DNA of 64,000 nucleotides from Clostridiales bacterium. GTDB lineage: Bacteria > Bacillota > Clostridia > Oscillospirales > Acutalibacteraceae. The stretch is from positions 62,001 to 126,000 of the forward strand of contig DUNN01000003.1 in the NCBI GenBank assembly GCA_012839345.1. The letters are read 5' to 3'. Below the pieces are notes generated by a model. The model was given only the letters and a program-made list of their open reading frames with translations, was not told the origin of the DNA and did not search any database. Both the position numbers and the translations under genes were made by a program. Shown piece after piece: positions 31,660 to 39,953 of the stretch. Each line of letters opens with the position of its first letter. The first letter of the stretch is position 1.

Positions 31660-31766
31660 TGTCATTTCCTCCTTGCACATGATATAATAATTCTTGCTGT
31701 TCTAACTGTTGAAATGGTAAAAGCGGTTAAAATTAATAAACGGTGCGGTGTGCTCCACGAAAGCCC

Positions 31767-32083
31767 AAAGAAATTGCGGCCGCCGAAGGCGGGAAGGCGC
31801 TGCGCGCCGCCCAGCAATTTCCGAAAGTCAAACCAGCGGCAGCGGATTTGACTATTACACCGAGCTTGACGTGATCCAAAGAAATTGCGGCCGCCGAAGG
31901 TGGGAAGGCGCTGCGCGCCGCCCAGCAAATTCCGAAAGCCAAACCAGCGACAGCGGGTTTGACTATTACACCGAGCTTGACGTGATCCAAAGAAATTGCG
32001 GCCGCCGAAGGCGGGAAGGCGCTGCGCGCCGCCCAGCAATTTCCAAAAGTCAAATCAACCGCAGTTGATTTGACTATTATACC
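31767..32083. repeat. Tandem repeat, unit 111 bp, about 2.9 copies (31767, 31878, 31989)
   Basis: Direct alignment by eye: AAAGAAATTGCGGCCGCCGAAGG(C/T)GGGAAGGCGCTGCGCGCCGCCCAGCAA... repeated with exact 111-nt period; copies 1 and 2 differ at 5 positions. Confidence 0.95.
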
Positions 32084-32222
32084 ATAAAACCAACCCGGTT
32101 AAAAATAGTTTGTTCCAAACGCCAAGGCAGCCAAGAATTTGGGCGTGCCGTGCGCGTTTTGTGCCGTCGGCTGAATTCAAACGATCGGCGGCCGATATAC
32201 ATCACGTATGGAGGATGCGATT

Positions 32223-33005
32223 ATGCCTGATTCACGGGAAGCCCCGGCACGCCGCCGGATTTATGCCATGGACGAGCTCCGTGGGTTTGCGGTGTTCTGC
32301 ATGGTGTTTTACCACGGCTTCTATACGCTCGCCTACCTGTACAATCTTCAGGTCGGCATGGTGCTGCTGCGCTTTTTTATGCCCGCGGAACCGTGGTTTG
32401 CGGGGCTTTTCATTTTGATTTCCGGCATTTCGTCCGACCTGTCGCGCTCCAACCTGAAACGCGGGTTGAAGCTGCTGGCGGTTGCCCTGGGCGTGACGGC
32501 AGTCACCGCGTTGGTGGTGCCGGAGGAGCTGATTGTGTTTGGCATTCTACATTTTCTTTCCGTCTGCATGATTGGCTACGGCCTGCTGAAACCGTTCGCC
32601 GACCGACTCCAGTTTTCGTGGGCGGCTGTTGCCGTTTGTGCGCTGCTGTATGCGTGCACCATGCACATTTCCTTCGGGTATCTTGGCATTTCCCCACAGA
32701 TGGGTGTTTTTCTGCCGGATTCCCTGTACCGGACAAACTGGCTTGCGCCGCTGGGAATTTTTAATCTGGAATTCCACAGTTCGGACTATTTTCCGCTTTT
32801 CCCATGGATGTTTGTGTTCGCCGCGGGCACCATTTTAGGAAAGCTGGCCGTGCAGGGCAAATTCCCCGCGTTTCTGTATCCCTCGCGCGTGCCGTTCTTT
32901 TCTTGGCTCGGCCGCCACGCTCTGCTGATTTATATTGTACATCAGCCGGTGATTTACGGCCTGTGCTGGGTGGGCTCCGCGGTGGTAAAACTGTTTACGC
33001 GGTGA
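32223..33005 (+). CDS. Heparan-alpha-glucosaminide N-acetyltransferase-like (DUF1624) membrane protein
   Basis: RRRIYAMDELRGFAVFCMVFYHGFYTLAYLY...FILISGISSDLSRSNLKRGLKLL; ATG at 32223 after TGGAGG. Confidence 0.85.
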   Translation: MPDSREAPARRRIYAMDELRGFAVFCMVFYHGFYTLAYLYNLQVGMVLLRFFMPAEPWFAGLFILISGISSDLSRSNLKRGLKLLAVALGVTAVTALVVPEELIVFGILHFLSVCMIGYGLLKPFADRLQFSWAAVAVCALLYACTMHISFGYLGISPQMGVFLPDSLYRTNWLAPLGIFNLEFHSSDYFPLFPWMFVFAAGTILGKLAVQGKFPAFLYPSRVPFFSWLGRHALLIYIVHQPVIYGLCWVGSAVVKLFTR

Positions 33006-33159
33006 ACCATGGAACCAATGAATGAATCACGAACCATCCGTATGAAACATGCAAAATAGGAATTTTTCACGGAACAAAAGCAAGGAAAAGGCTTTCGATT
33101 TTGCTCGGTTCGTTGTTTCTTGCTTGCTGAATTAAATTAATGTTAGGATTGAAAATAAA

Positions 33160-35331
33160 ATGGATTTTGTAAAAGAACTCTCCACTCAGTTTTCCCTGCA
33201 GGAATGGCAGGTGCAAAAGGTCATTGAACTGATCGACGAGGGCAACACGATTCCGTTTATTGCCCGTTACCGCAAGGAAGCCCACGGGTCGCTGGATGAC
33301 CAGACGCTGCGTGAAATTGCGGAGCGGCTGGAATACCTGCGCTCGCTGGAAAAGCGCCGCACAGAAGTGGCGGAGCTGATTACTGCCGCCGGCAGTATGA
33401 CGGAAGAGCTTTCCGCTGCCCTGAATGCCGCTGCAACCCTTTCGGAAATCGACGACATTTACCGCCCGTTCCGCCCCAAGCGCAAGACGCGTGCTTCCGT
33501 GGCGAAGGAAAAGGGGCTTGACCCGCTTGCGCAGGCGATTTTCGCGCAGGAGCCGGACTCCCCGTATCCGATTGACCTGGCAGAACAATATGTAAATCCG
33601 GAACTCGGCGTAGAAACGCCGGAGGACGCGCTCGCGGGCGCATTGGACATTATTGCGGAGATGATTTCCGACGACGCGGGTATCCGCAAACGCCTGCGCG
33701 TAGTGGCCATGGCACAGGGAGAACTGGTTTCCAAAGCGGCGAAGCCGGATGAGGATTCGGTGTATGCGCAGTATTACGACTTCCGTCAGCCCGCTGCCAA
33801 ACTGCCGGGGCACCGGATTTTGGCGATTGACCGCGGGGAACGTGAGGAGTTTCTGAAGGTCAGCCTGGAGCTGGACCGCACAAAGGGACTGAATATCCTG
33901 CTTTCCACCTGTGTGAAAGGGGATTCCCCTTGCGCCGAAGCGGTGCGGCAGGCCGCGGAGGACGCCTATGACCGGCTGATTTTCCCCTCCATTGAGCGGG
34001 AAATCCGCAATACTCTGACCGAACAGGCGGACGAAGCCGCCATTAAGGTATTTTCCGTCAACCTGCGCCAGCTGCTCATGCAGCCGCCGGTGAAGGGCCG
34101 CGTGACCATGGGTCTGGACCCGGGTTACCGCACAGGATGTAAGGTTGCGGTCGTGGACCAGACTGGCCGTGTGCTGGACACGGGAGTGATTTACCCCACC
34201 CATTCGCAGGCGAAGGTCGCAGAGGCCAAGGAAACCGTGAAGCGCTTGATTCAAAAGTATGGCGTAGAAGTGATTGCCATCGGCAACGGGACGGCGTCCA
34301 AGGAAACCGAAATTTTTACCGCCGACGTGATTCACGAGCTGAACACCGGCGTTTCGTACATGGTAGTCAGCGAGGCGGGTGCTTCCGTGTATTCCGCCAG
34401 CAAGCTGGCCGCGCAGGAGTTCCCGGATTATGATGTCACCCTGCGCAGTGCGGTTTCCATCGCACGCCGTTTGCAGGACCCGTTGGCCGAACTGGTGAAA
34501 ATCGACCCCAAGGCCATCGGCGTGGGACAGTACCAACATGATATGCCGAAAAAGCGCATGGATGAAGCGTTGGGAGGCGTAGTAGAAGACTGCGTGAATA
34601 CTGTGGGCGTTGACCTGAATACAGCTTCCCCCAGCCTGTTGGAAAAGGTGGCCGGCATCACACCAACGATTTCCAAAAACATTGTGGCCTACCGGGAGGA
34701 GAACGGTGCGTTTTCCTCCCGTGCGGAGCTGAAAAAGGTGCCGAAGCTTGGTCCCAAGACATTCGAGCAGTGTGCGGGCTTCCTGCGCGTGAGCGAAAGC
34801 AAAAATATTCTGGACAACACCGCCGTGCACCCGGAATCTTATGACGCGGCGAAGGCGCTGCTTCAGCTGTGCGGCTACGATATTAAAAATATGAAACGGG
34901 AAGGCTTTTCCGACCTGCGGGACAAGGTAAACGCCATTGGGGAGGAACAGGCGGCGGCTCAGCTGGGTGTCGGCGTGCCGACGCTCCATGACATTGTGAA
35001 CGAACTGCTGCGCCCGGGGCGCGACCCGCGCGATGAGCTGCCCAAGCCCATGCTGCGCACCGACGTGATGAGCATGGAGGACTTGAAGCCGGGCATGGAA
35101 CTGACCGGAACCGTGCGCAACGTCATCGACTTCGGCGCGTTTGTCGATATTGGTGTGCATCAAGACGGCCTGGTGCATATTTCGCAGATCTGCGACCGCT
35201 ACATCAAGCATCCAAGCGAGGTGCTTAAGGTGGGCGACATCGTGACCGTGCGCGTCCTTTCCGTGGATGTAAAGAAACAGCGCATTTCGCTGACCATGCG
35301 CACAGACAAAGCAGCACAAATCGTGCAGTAG
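33160..35331 (+). CDS. tex: Tex family RNA-binding transcription accessory protein
   Basis: 723 aa; NTIPFIARYRKEAHGSLDDQTLREI, GLDPGYRTGCKVAVVD, C-terminal S1 domain GTVRNVIDFGAFVDIGVHQDGLVHISQ. Confidence 0.97.
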   Translation: MDFVKELSTQFSLQEWQVQKVIELIDEGNTIPFIARYRKEAHGSLDDQTLREIAERLEYLRSLEKRRTEVAELITAAGSMTEELSAALNAAATLSEIDDIYRPFRPKRKTRASVAKEKGLDPLAQAIFAQEPDSPYPIDLAEQYVNPELGVETPEDALAGALDIIAEMISDDAGIRKRLRVVAMAQGELVSKAAKPDEDSVYAQYYDFRQPAAKLPGHRILAIDRGEREEFLKVSLELDRTKGLNILLSTCVKGDSPCAEAVRQAAEDAYDRLIFPSIEREIRNTLTEQADEAAIKVFSVNLRQLLMQPPVKGRVTMGLDPGYRTGCKVAVVDQTGRVLDTGVIYPTHSQAKVAEAKETVKRLIQKYGVEVIAIGNGTASKETEIFTADVIHELNTGVSYMVVSEAGASVYSASKLAAQEFPDYDVTLRSAVSIARRLQDPLAELVKIDPKAIGVGQYQHDMPKKRMDEALGGVVEDCVNTVGVDLNTASPSLLEKVAGITPTISKNIVAYREENGAFSSRAELKKVPKLGPKTFEQCAGFLRVSESKNILDNTAVHPESYDAAKALLQLCGYDIKNMKREGFSDLRDKVNAIGEEQAAAQLGVGVPTLHDIVNELLRPGRDPRDELPKPMLRTDVMSMEDLKPGMELTGTVRNVIDFGAFVDIGVHQDGLVHISQICDRYIKHPSEVLKVGDIVTVRVLSVDVKKQRISLTMRTDKAAQIVQ

Positions 35332-35444
35332 TTTTCTCCCCGGCAATGGTTGTACGGGAACCGGAAAAGAGCTATAATAAATCTATGATATAGTATCCGC
35401 CCATTCCGGCAGGAATATGGCGGAAGTAAATGAGGGAAACAGGA

Positions 35445-36539
35445 ATGAAGCTTGGTATTGTAGGATTGCCCAACGTGGGCAAAAGCACACTGTTCAACGC
35501 AATTACGAACGCGGGGGCACAGTCCGCGAACTACCCGTTCTGCACAATAGAGCCCAACGTGGGCGTGGTGGCGGTGCCGGACAAGCGGCTGGACCGCCTG
35601 GCTGAAATGTACCACCCGGAAAAGTATACGCCGGCCACCATTGAGTTTGTGGATATTGCCGGGCTGGTGCGCGGCGCTTCCAAAGGCGAGGGGTTGGGCA
35701 ACAAGTTCCTCGCGAATATCCGCGAGGTGGATGCCATTGTGCATGTGGTGCGCTGCTTTGTCAACGATGATATTATCCACGTGGAGGGCAGCATTGACCC
35801 GAAGCGCGACATTGAAACCATCAACACGGAGCTGATTCTATCCGATCTGGAAGTACTGGAGCGCCGGATGGAAAAAACACAGAAAATGATTAAGGCGGAT
35901 AAAAAATATCAGGCCGACTACGACTTTTTCGCACGCGTTCGGGATGCGCTGAACGAGGGAAAATCTGCCCGCAGTGTGGAATGCACGGAGGAGGAGGCTG
36001 AACTGCTTTCCTCAGTTTCCCTGCTGACCAACAAGCCGGTGATTTACGCCGCGAACATGAGCGAAGAGGATTTTAAGGGTGGCATTGAAAACAATCCGTA
36101 TTTTGCCATGGTAAAGAAAATTGCGGACAGCGAACACGCAGGTGTGCTGCCAATCTGCGCGGAAATTGAAGCGGAAATCAGCGGAATGGACAAAGAGGAA
36201 AAGGAATTGTTCCTTGCCGACATGGGCCTGACCGAATCCGGTCTGGACCGCCTGATTAACGAATGCTACAGCCTTTTGGGCTTAATTTCCTACCTGACCG
36301 CCGGTCAGCCGGAGGTGCGTGCGTGGACGATTAAGAAGGGCACCAAGGCACCGCAGGCTGCGGGAAAAATCCATTCCGACTTCGAGCGCGGCTTTATTCG
36401 TGCGGAGGTTATCTCGTTCGACGACCTGATGGCCTGCGGAAGCATGACCGCCGCCAAGGAAAAGGGCCTTGTCCGTTCGGAGGGCAAGGAATACGTGATG
36501 CAGGACGGCGACGTGGTGCTGTTCCGGTTTAATGTGTAA
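35445..36539 (+). CDS. ychF: Redox-regulated ATPase YchF
   Basis: [45 protein letters not shown] at 35445. Confidence 0.97.
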   Translation: MKLGIVGLPNVGKSTLFNAITNAGAQSANYPFCTIEPNVGVVAVPDKRLDRLAEMYHPEKYTPATIEFVDIAGLVRGASKGEGLGNKFLANIREVDAIVHVVRCFVNDDIIHVEGSIDPKRDIETINTELILSDLEVLERRMEKTQKMIKADKKYQADYDFFARVRDALNEGKSARSVECTEEEAELLSSVSLLTNKPVIYAANMSEEDFKGGIENNPYFAMVKKIADSEHAGVLPICAEIEAEISGMDKEEKELFLADMGLTESGLDRLINECYSLLGLISYLTAGQPEVRAWTIKKGTKAPQAAGKIHSDFERGFIRAEVISFDDLMACGSMTAAKEKGLVRSEGKEYVMQDGDVVLFRFNV

Positions 36540-36757
36540 ATAAGAACGAAAAAACACGGGATTGTTTCTGAATCTGCCTCTTATTAACGGGAATACTGAA
36601 TTCAAAGGAATTGTATTGAATCCATTGTTTCTGGGGGAAATTATTTTTACGTATATTTTCACAAAAACACTATTATGAATGCGATATTTGAAGTATAATA
36701 TTACCAATCGATCACATCCTATAGTGATGATGTATGAAATTAAAGGAGGCTACCGAC

Positions 36758-37297
36758 ATGGAGTTAAAAGGAAGCAAGACCGAAGCAAATCTGCTGGCGG
36801 CGTTTGCGGGGGAATCGCAGGCGAGGAACAAGTACACCTTCTACGCGTCCAAAGCCAGAAAAGAAGGCTACGAGCAAATTGCGGCCATCTTCGAGGAGAC
36901 CGCCAACAACGAAAAGGAACACGCGAAACTGTGGTTTAAATATTTGCACGGCGGCGATATTGGCAAAACTGCCGACAATTTGGTTGATGCGGCCGCAGGC
37001 GAGCGGTTCGAATGGACAGAAATGTACAAGGAGTACGCCGACGTGGCGGAGCAGGAAGGCTTTAAGGAGATTGCCAACACCATGCGCCTGATTGCCACCG
37101 TGGAAAAGGAACACGAGGAGCGTTACCGCAAGCTGATTCAGAATTTGGATCAGGATATTGTGTTCAAAGCAGACGAGGAGACCGTGTGGGTCTGCCGCAA
37201 CTGCGGTTATGTCCATATCGGCAAAAATGCACCGGCTATTTGCCCGGCGTGCAAACATCCGCAGGCGTATTTCGAGCGCAAAGCCAAAAACTACTAA
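36758..37297 (+). CDS. Rubrerythrin family protein
   Basis: [41 protein letters not shown]... C-terminal rubredoxin [30 protein letters not shown] at 36758 after AAAGGAGG. Confidence 0.96.
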   Translation: MELKGSKTEANLLAAFAGESQARNKYTFYASKARKEGYEQIAAIFEETANNEKEHAKLWFKYLHGGDIGKTADNLVDAAAGERFEWTEMYKEYADVAEQEGFKEIANTMRLIATVEKEHEERYRKLIQNLDQDIVFKADEETVWVCRNCGYVHIGKNAPAICPACKHPQAYFERKAKNY

Positions 37298-37308
37298 TGA
37301 GTTCCTAA

Positions 37309-37337
37309 AGAGCGGGTCAAACGGCCCGCTCTATTTT
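37309..37337 (+). terminator. Intrinsic terminator
   Basis: AGAGCGGG-TCAAACGG-CCCGCTCT then ATTTTT. Confidence 0.85.
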
Positions 37338-37369
37338 TATGGATTTCGCTCTTTTCCCGAAAATCTGCC

Positions 37370-38029
37370 TTACAGCCACTTGGGAGGGTCTATCCCCTGA
37401 TCTTCCAAAATCAGCTCTGGAAGATTAATCAGCATTTCCCGGTAATCCAAATGGTGCTTCACCCCGTGGGTAAGCAGCAAGGCACGAATGTAATTTTCGC
37501 GGTAACCGGCGCAGAAGCGGTTTTCCTTTAACAGCTGAGTCAGGTAGTTTTTGATGTAAAGAATTCCGGTTACGCTCATGTCGTCGCGGTACAGCGGGTA
37601 GTCGATCAGCCCGCCCGGCGTTTCGTGTGCAGCGTAGCGCGGGTCATATGGGGAAAGGGCGTTGCCAAACGCATGGTCAATGGTGTGGTTGTAGGCAATC
37701 AGTTCCGTGGGGACGCGGGTTGCTTTTACTTCATCCAGCAGGGTCTGGCAGTCTTTCACCGCTTGTTCCAGCAAAGATACCCCGGCTTCCCAAAGCGTTC
37801 TTACGCTCTGCGTTTTCAGCACCAAGGCAGGGTCGGGCACGGTCTGCAGATAAGCGGAAACGCCGTACAGCATGGATTCTAGCAGTGATTGGGCCTGTTC
37901 CACCCGGATAGAACTGCTTTTTTCGTGGTTAAAGCGCGGAATCTCCTCGCTGAGCAGCTGGGTCATATTCAGTTGGAATTCTGCTATTTCCTCCGCATTC
38001 AGGGATGCGGCCAGCATCGGATTATTCAA
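37370..38029 (-). CDS. DUF6179-like conserved protein (function unknown); start uncertain
   Basis: ...QAQSLLESMLYGVSAYLQTV...; TTG at 38029 is spaced from GGAGGA and overlaps the end of the upstream gene; the ORF track start at 38122 lies inside that gene. Family name from memory. Confidence 0.6.
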   Translation of the reverse strand: MNNPMLAASLNAEEIAEFQLNMTQLLSEEIPRFNHEKSSSIRVEQAQSLLESMLYGVSAYLQTVPDPALVLKTQSVRTLWEAGVSLLEQAVKDCQTLLDEVKATRVPTELIAYNHTIDHAFGNALSPYDPRYAAHETPGGLIDYPLYRDDMSVTGILYIKNYLTQLLKENRFCAGYRENYIRALLLTHGVKHHLDYREMLINLPELILEDQGIDPPKWL

Positions 38030-38579
38030 GTTCAAGTTCCTCCCATCGGTTGCGTTCCTGCTCTTCCTCTGCCTTTTCTTCCGCCTGCGCGGCGAGGTCC
38101 CCTTCAAATAGGATTTCGGCATCCATATTAAAGAAATCGGTTATGCCAAAGCGAAGGTTATCGGCCAGCTTTTCCAGTTCCCGCCCTGCGAGCAGTTCCA
38201 GTGAACCGCCGCAGCGGTTTTCAAAGCAGTCCTTTAGAAAGGCTATCAGGTCATCGTCGGAGATGCGGTCCTCCGTTTCATTTTTGACGGCGTAAAACAG
38301 CTCAGTCAACTCGCACAGCGTTGCAGCGTAGTTGTCCTGATTCAAAAAAGTAGAGCTGCCAAACGCATCCACTATCTTACCAATTGTGGCGCTGCCGATT
38401 TCAATACGCCCGGTTTCGTTCAGCGCACAGGCGCGGGTTTCCAACAGTTCTGCCGCGTCCTGCGGCGTAAGGATTAGCCCATATTGGGCGGTGGTTTCGT
38501 TTTTTTTCAACAACTCGTTGATGGCAAGCTGATTCGACAGGGCGTCCAGCGCAAACAAAGCGGACAGTGTATTTTCCAA
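38022..38579 (-). CDS. DUF6323-like conserved protein (function unknown)
   Basis: MENTLSALFALDALSNQLAINELLKKNETTAQYGLILTPQDAAELLETRACALNETGRIEIG...; coupled to the downstream gene. Family name from memory. Confidence 0.6.
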   Translation of the reverse strand: MENTLSALFALDALSNQLAINELLKKNETTAQYGLILTPQDAAELLETRACALNETGRIEIGSATIGKIVDAFGSSTFLNQDNYAATLCELTELFYAVKNETEDRISDDDLIAFLKDCFENRCGGSLELLAGRELEKLADNLRFGITDFFNMDAEILFEGDLAAQAEEKAEEEQERNRWEELELE

Positions 38580-38617
38580 GGTAATCTCCCCCAGATATTA
38601 AAATTTTCAAAAAAACC

Positions 38618-38646
38618 TTGACAACACAGCAAAATTGTGATATAGT
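38618..38646 (+). promoter_or_regulatory. Orphan sigma-A consensus promoter
   Basis: TTGACA (38618-38623), 17-bp spacer, TATAGT (38641-38646); no CDS directly downstream on the plus strand. Confidence 0.65.
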
Positions 38647-38652
38647 GTATTT

Positions 38653-38737
38653 GTAAAAATATATAACAAAATAAAATACAATCTAATAAATTCCAGTATA
38701 CCATTGATTCCACAGAGAGTCAATGGATTTTTTATTT
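38653..38737 (+). ncRNA. Candidate small RNA between an orphan promoter and a terminator
   Basis: Predicted TSS about 7 nt after TATAGT; CCATTGA...TCAATGG (38701-38707 / 38720-38726) followed by ATTTTTTATTTT. Confidence 0.4.
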
Positions 38738-38828
38738 TGGGGGAGAGCCCGAGAAGTTCCCTCCGGCGGCTTACCAAAACGCTTAATCAGAACTTGAAAA
38801 GATACCAAAGACACGGCTCTGTAAAAGC

Positions 38829-38866
38829 AAACACCTCGGACAAGTTACGCATGTCCGGGGTGTTTC
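38829..38866 (-). terminator. Intrinsic terminator of the glycosyltransferase gene
   Basis: AACACCTCGGACA...TGTCCGGGGTGTT inverted repeat followed on the minus side by TTTGCTTTT. Confidence 0.7.
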
Positions 38867-38880
38867 TGTATTTTAGTGCA

Positions 38881-39822
38881 TTATTTTTTGTATTCCTCAA
38901 TTCGGTAACGGGGGCGGGCCTTCACTTCGCTGTACAGCTTGCCCACGTATCCGCCGACCACGCCCAGGCACAGCAGCTGAATTCCGCCCAGCAGCCAAAT
39001 GGAACAGACAATAGCGGTCCAGCCTGCAACCGTTTTGCCCGTAAAGTGGGCGATTAGTGCGTACAGCAAACCGATGATACTGCACAGGGAAACCAGAATG
39101 CCCAGGTTCGAAATGATTTTCAGCGGCTTTACGCTGAATGAGGTAATGCCGTCCAGCGCAAAGGAAATCATCTTTTTCAGTGGGTACTTCGATTCACCCG
39201 CGAAGCGTTCGTGGCGGTCGTAGTAAACGTAGTCACTGCGGTAGCCGATGAGCGGCACAATGCCGCGCAGAAACAGGTTTGTTTCCCGGTATTCGCTCAG
39301 CGCGTCGAGCGCGCGGCGGCTCATCAGACGGTAATCTGCGTGGTTGTAAACAATGTCCACACCGAGCAGTTGCATGAATTTATAAAACCCCTGCGCTGTG
39401 GCGCGCTTGAAAAAGGTATCGGTTTCGCGCTTGTTGCGCACGCCGTATACCACGTCGCAGCCTTCCAGAAATTTTTCTACGAACTGGTCCAGCACCTCCA
39501 CGTCGTCCTGCAGGTCGGCGTCCATACTGATGGCGCAGTCGCAGGATTCTTTGGCGGTCATCAGGCCGGCGAGCAGCGCATTTTGGTGGCCGCGGTTGTG
39601 CGCCAGCTTAATGCCGCTAACCAGCTCGTTTTCGTCGCAGAACCGGCTGATCAGCCCCCAGGTTCCGTCTTTGCTGCCGTCGTCCACCAACAGCATTCGG
39701 CTTTCGCGGTCTGCGTGGCCGGACTCGATCATCTGGTTCAGCTTTTTGGTCAGGCGGCTTACGGTTTCGGGCAGTACGGCTTCTTCGTTATAGCACGGAA
39801 TGACTAAATATACGCAAGGCAT
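38881..39822 (-). CDS. Glycosyltransferase family 2 (GtrB/DPM1-like, C-terminal TM)
   Basis: MPCVYLVIPCYNEEAVLPETVSRL, DDGSKDGTWGLI, MDADLQDD; two C-terminal TM segments. Confidence 0.93.
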   Translation of the reverse strand: MPCVYLVIPCYNEEAVLPETVSRLTKKLNQMIESGHADRESRMLLVDDGSKDGTWGLISRFCDENELVSGIKLAHNRGHQNALLAGLMTAKESCDCAISMDADLQDDVEVLDQFVEKFLEGCDVVYGVRNKRETDTFFKRATAQGFYKFMQLLGVDIVYNHADYRLMSRRALDALSEYRETNLFLRGIVPLIGYRSDYVYYDRHERFAGESKYPLKKMISFALDGITSFSVKPLKIISNLGILVSLCSIIGLLYALIAHFTGKTVAGWTAIVCSIWLLGGIQLLCLGVVGGYVGKLYSEVKARPRYRIEEYKK

Positions 39823-39953
39823 GGGAATCTCCCTTTCCATTTTCACCGGAGCGCGGACTGCGGCTGCCGCCGCGGCGCTACCGGGTTTTCAAACGTCCTT
39901 TGCCGCGCAGTGCGGTATTTTTACAGTTTCGAACTGCCAAGGAACAACGGGGC

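Noticed and set aside
31662-32068. Repetitive ORFs of 125, 106 and 106 aa on both strands
   Set aside because: They exist because the 111-bp repeat is divisible by three and stop-free in several frames; no RBS or codon signal supports them.
31767-32083. CRISPR array
   Set aside because: Units are contiguous 111-bp near-identical repeats with no unique spacers, and no cas genes are present.
33067-35346. 759-aa minus-strand ORF
   Set aside because: Fully antisense to tex, whose reading frame has clear family motifs; His/Arg/Val-rich composition is typical of a shadow frame.
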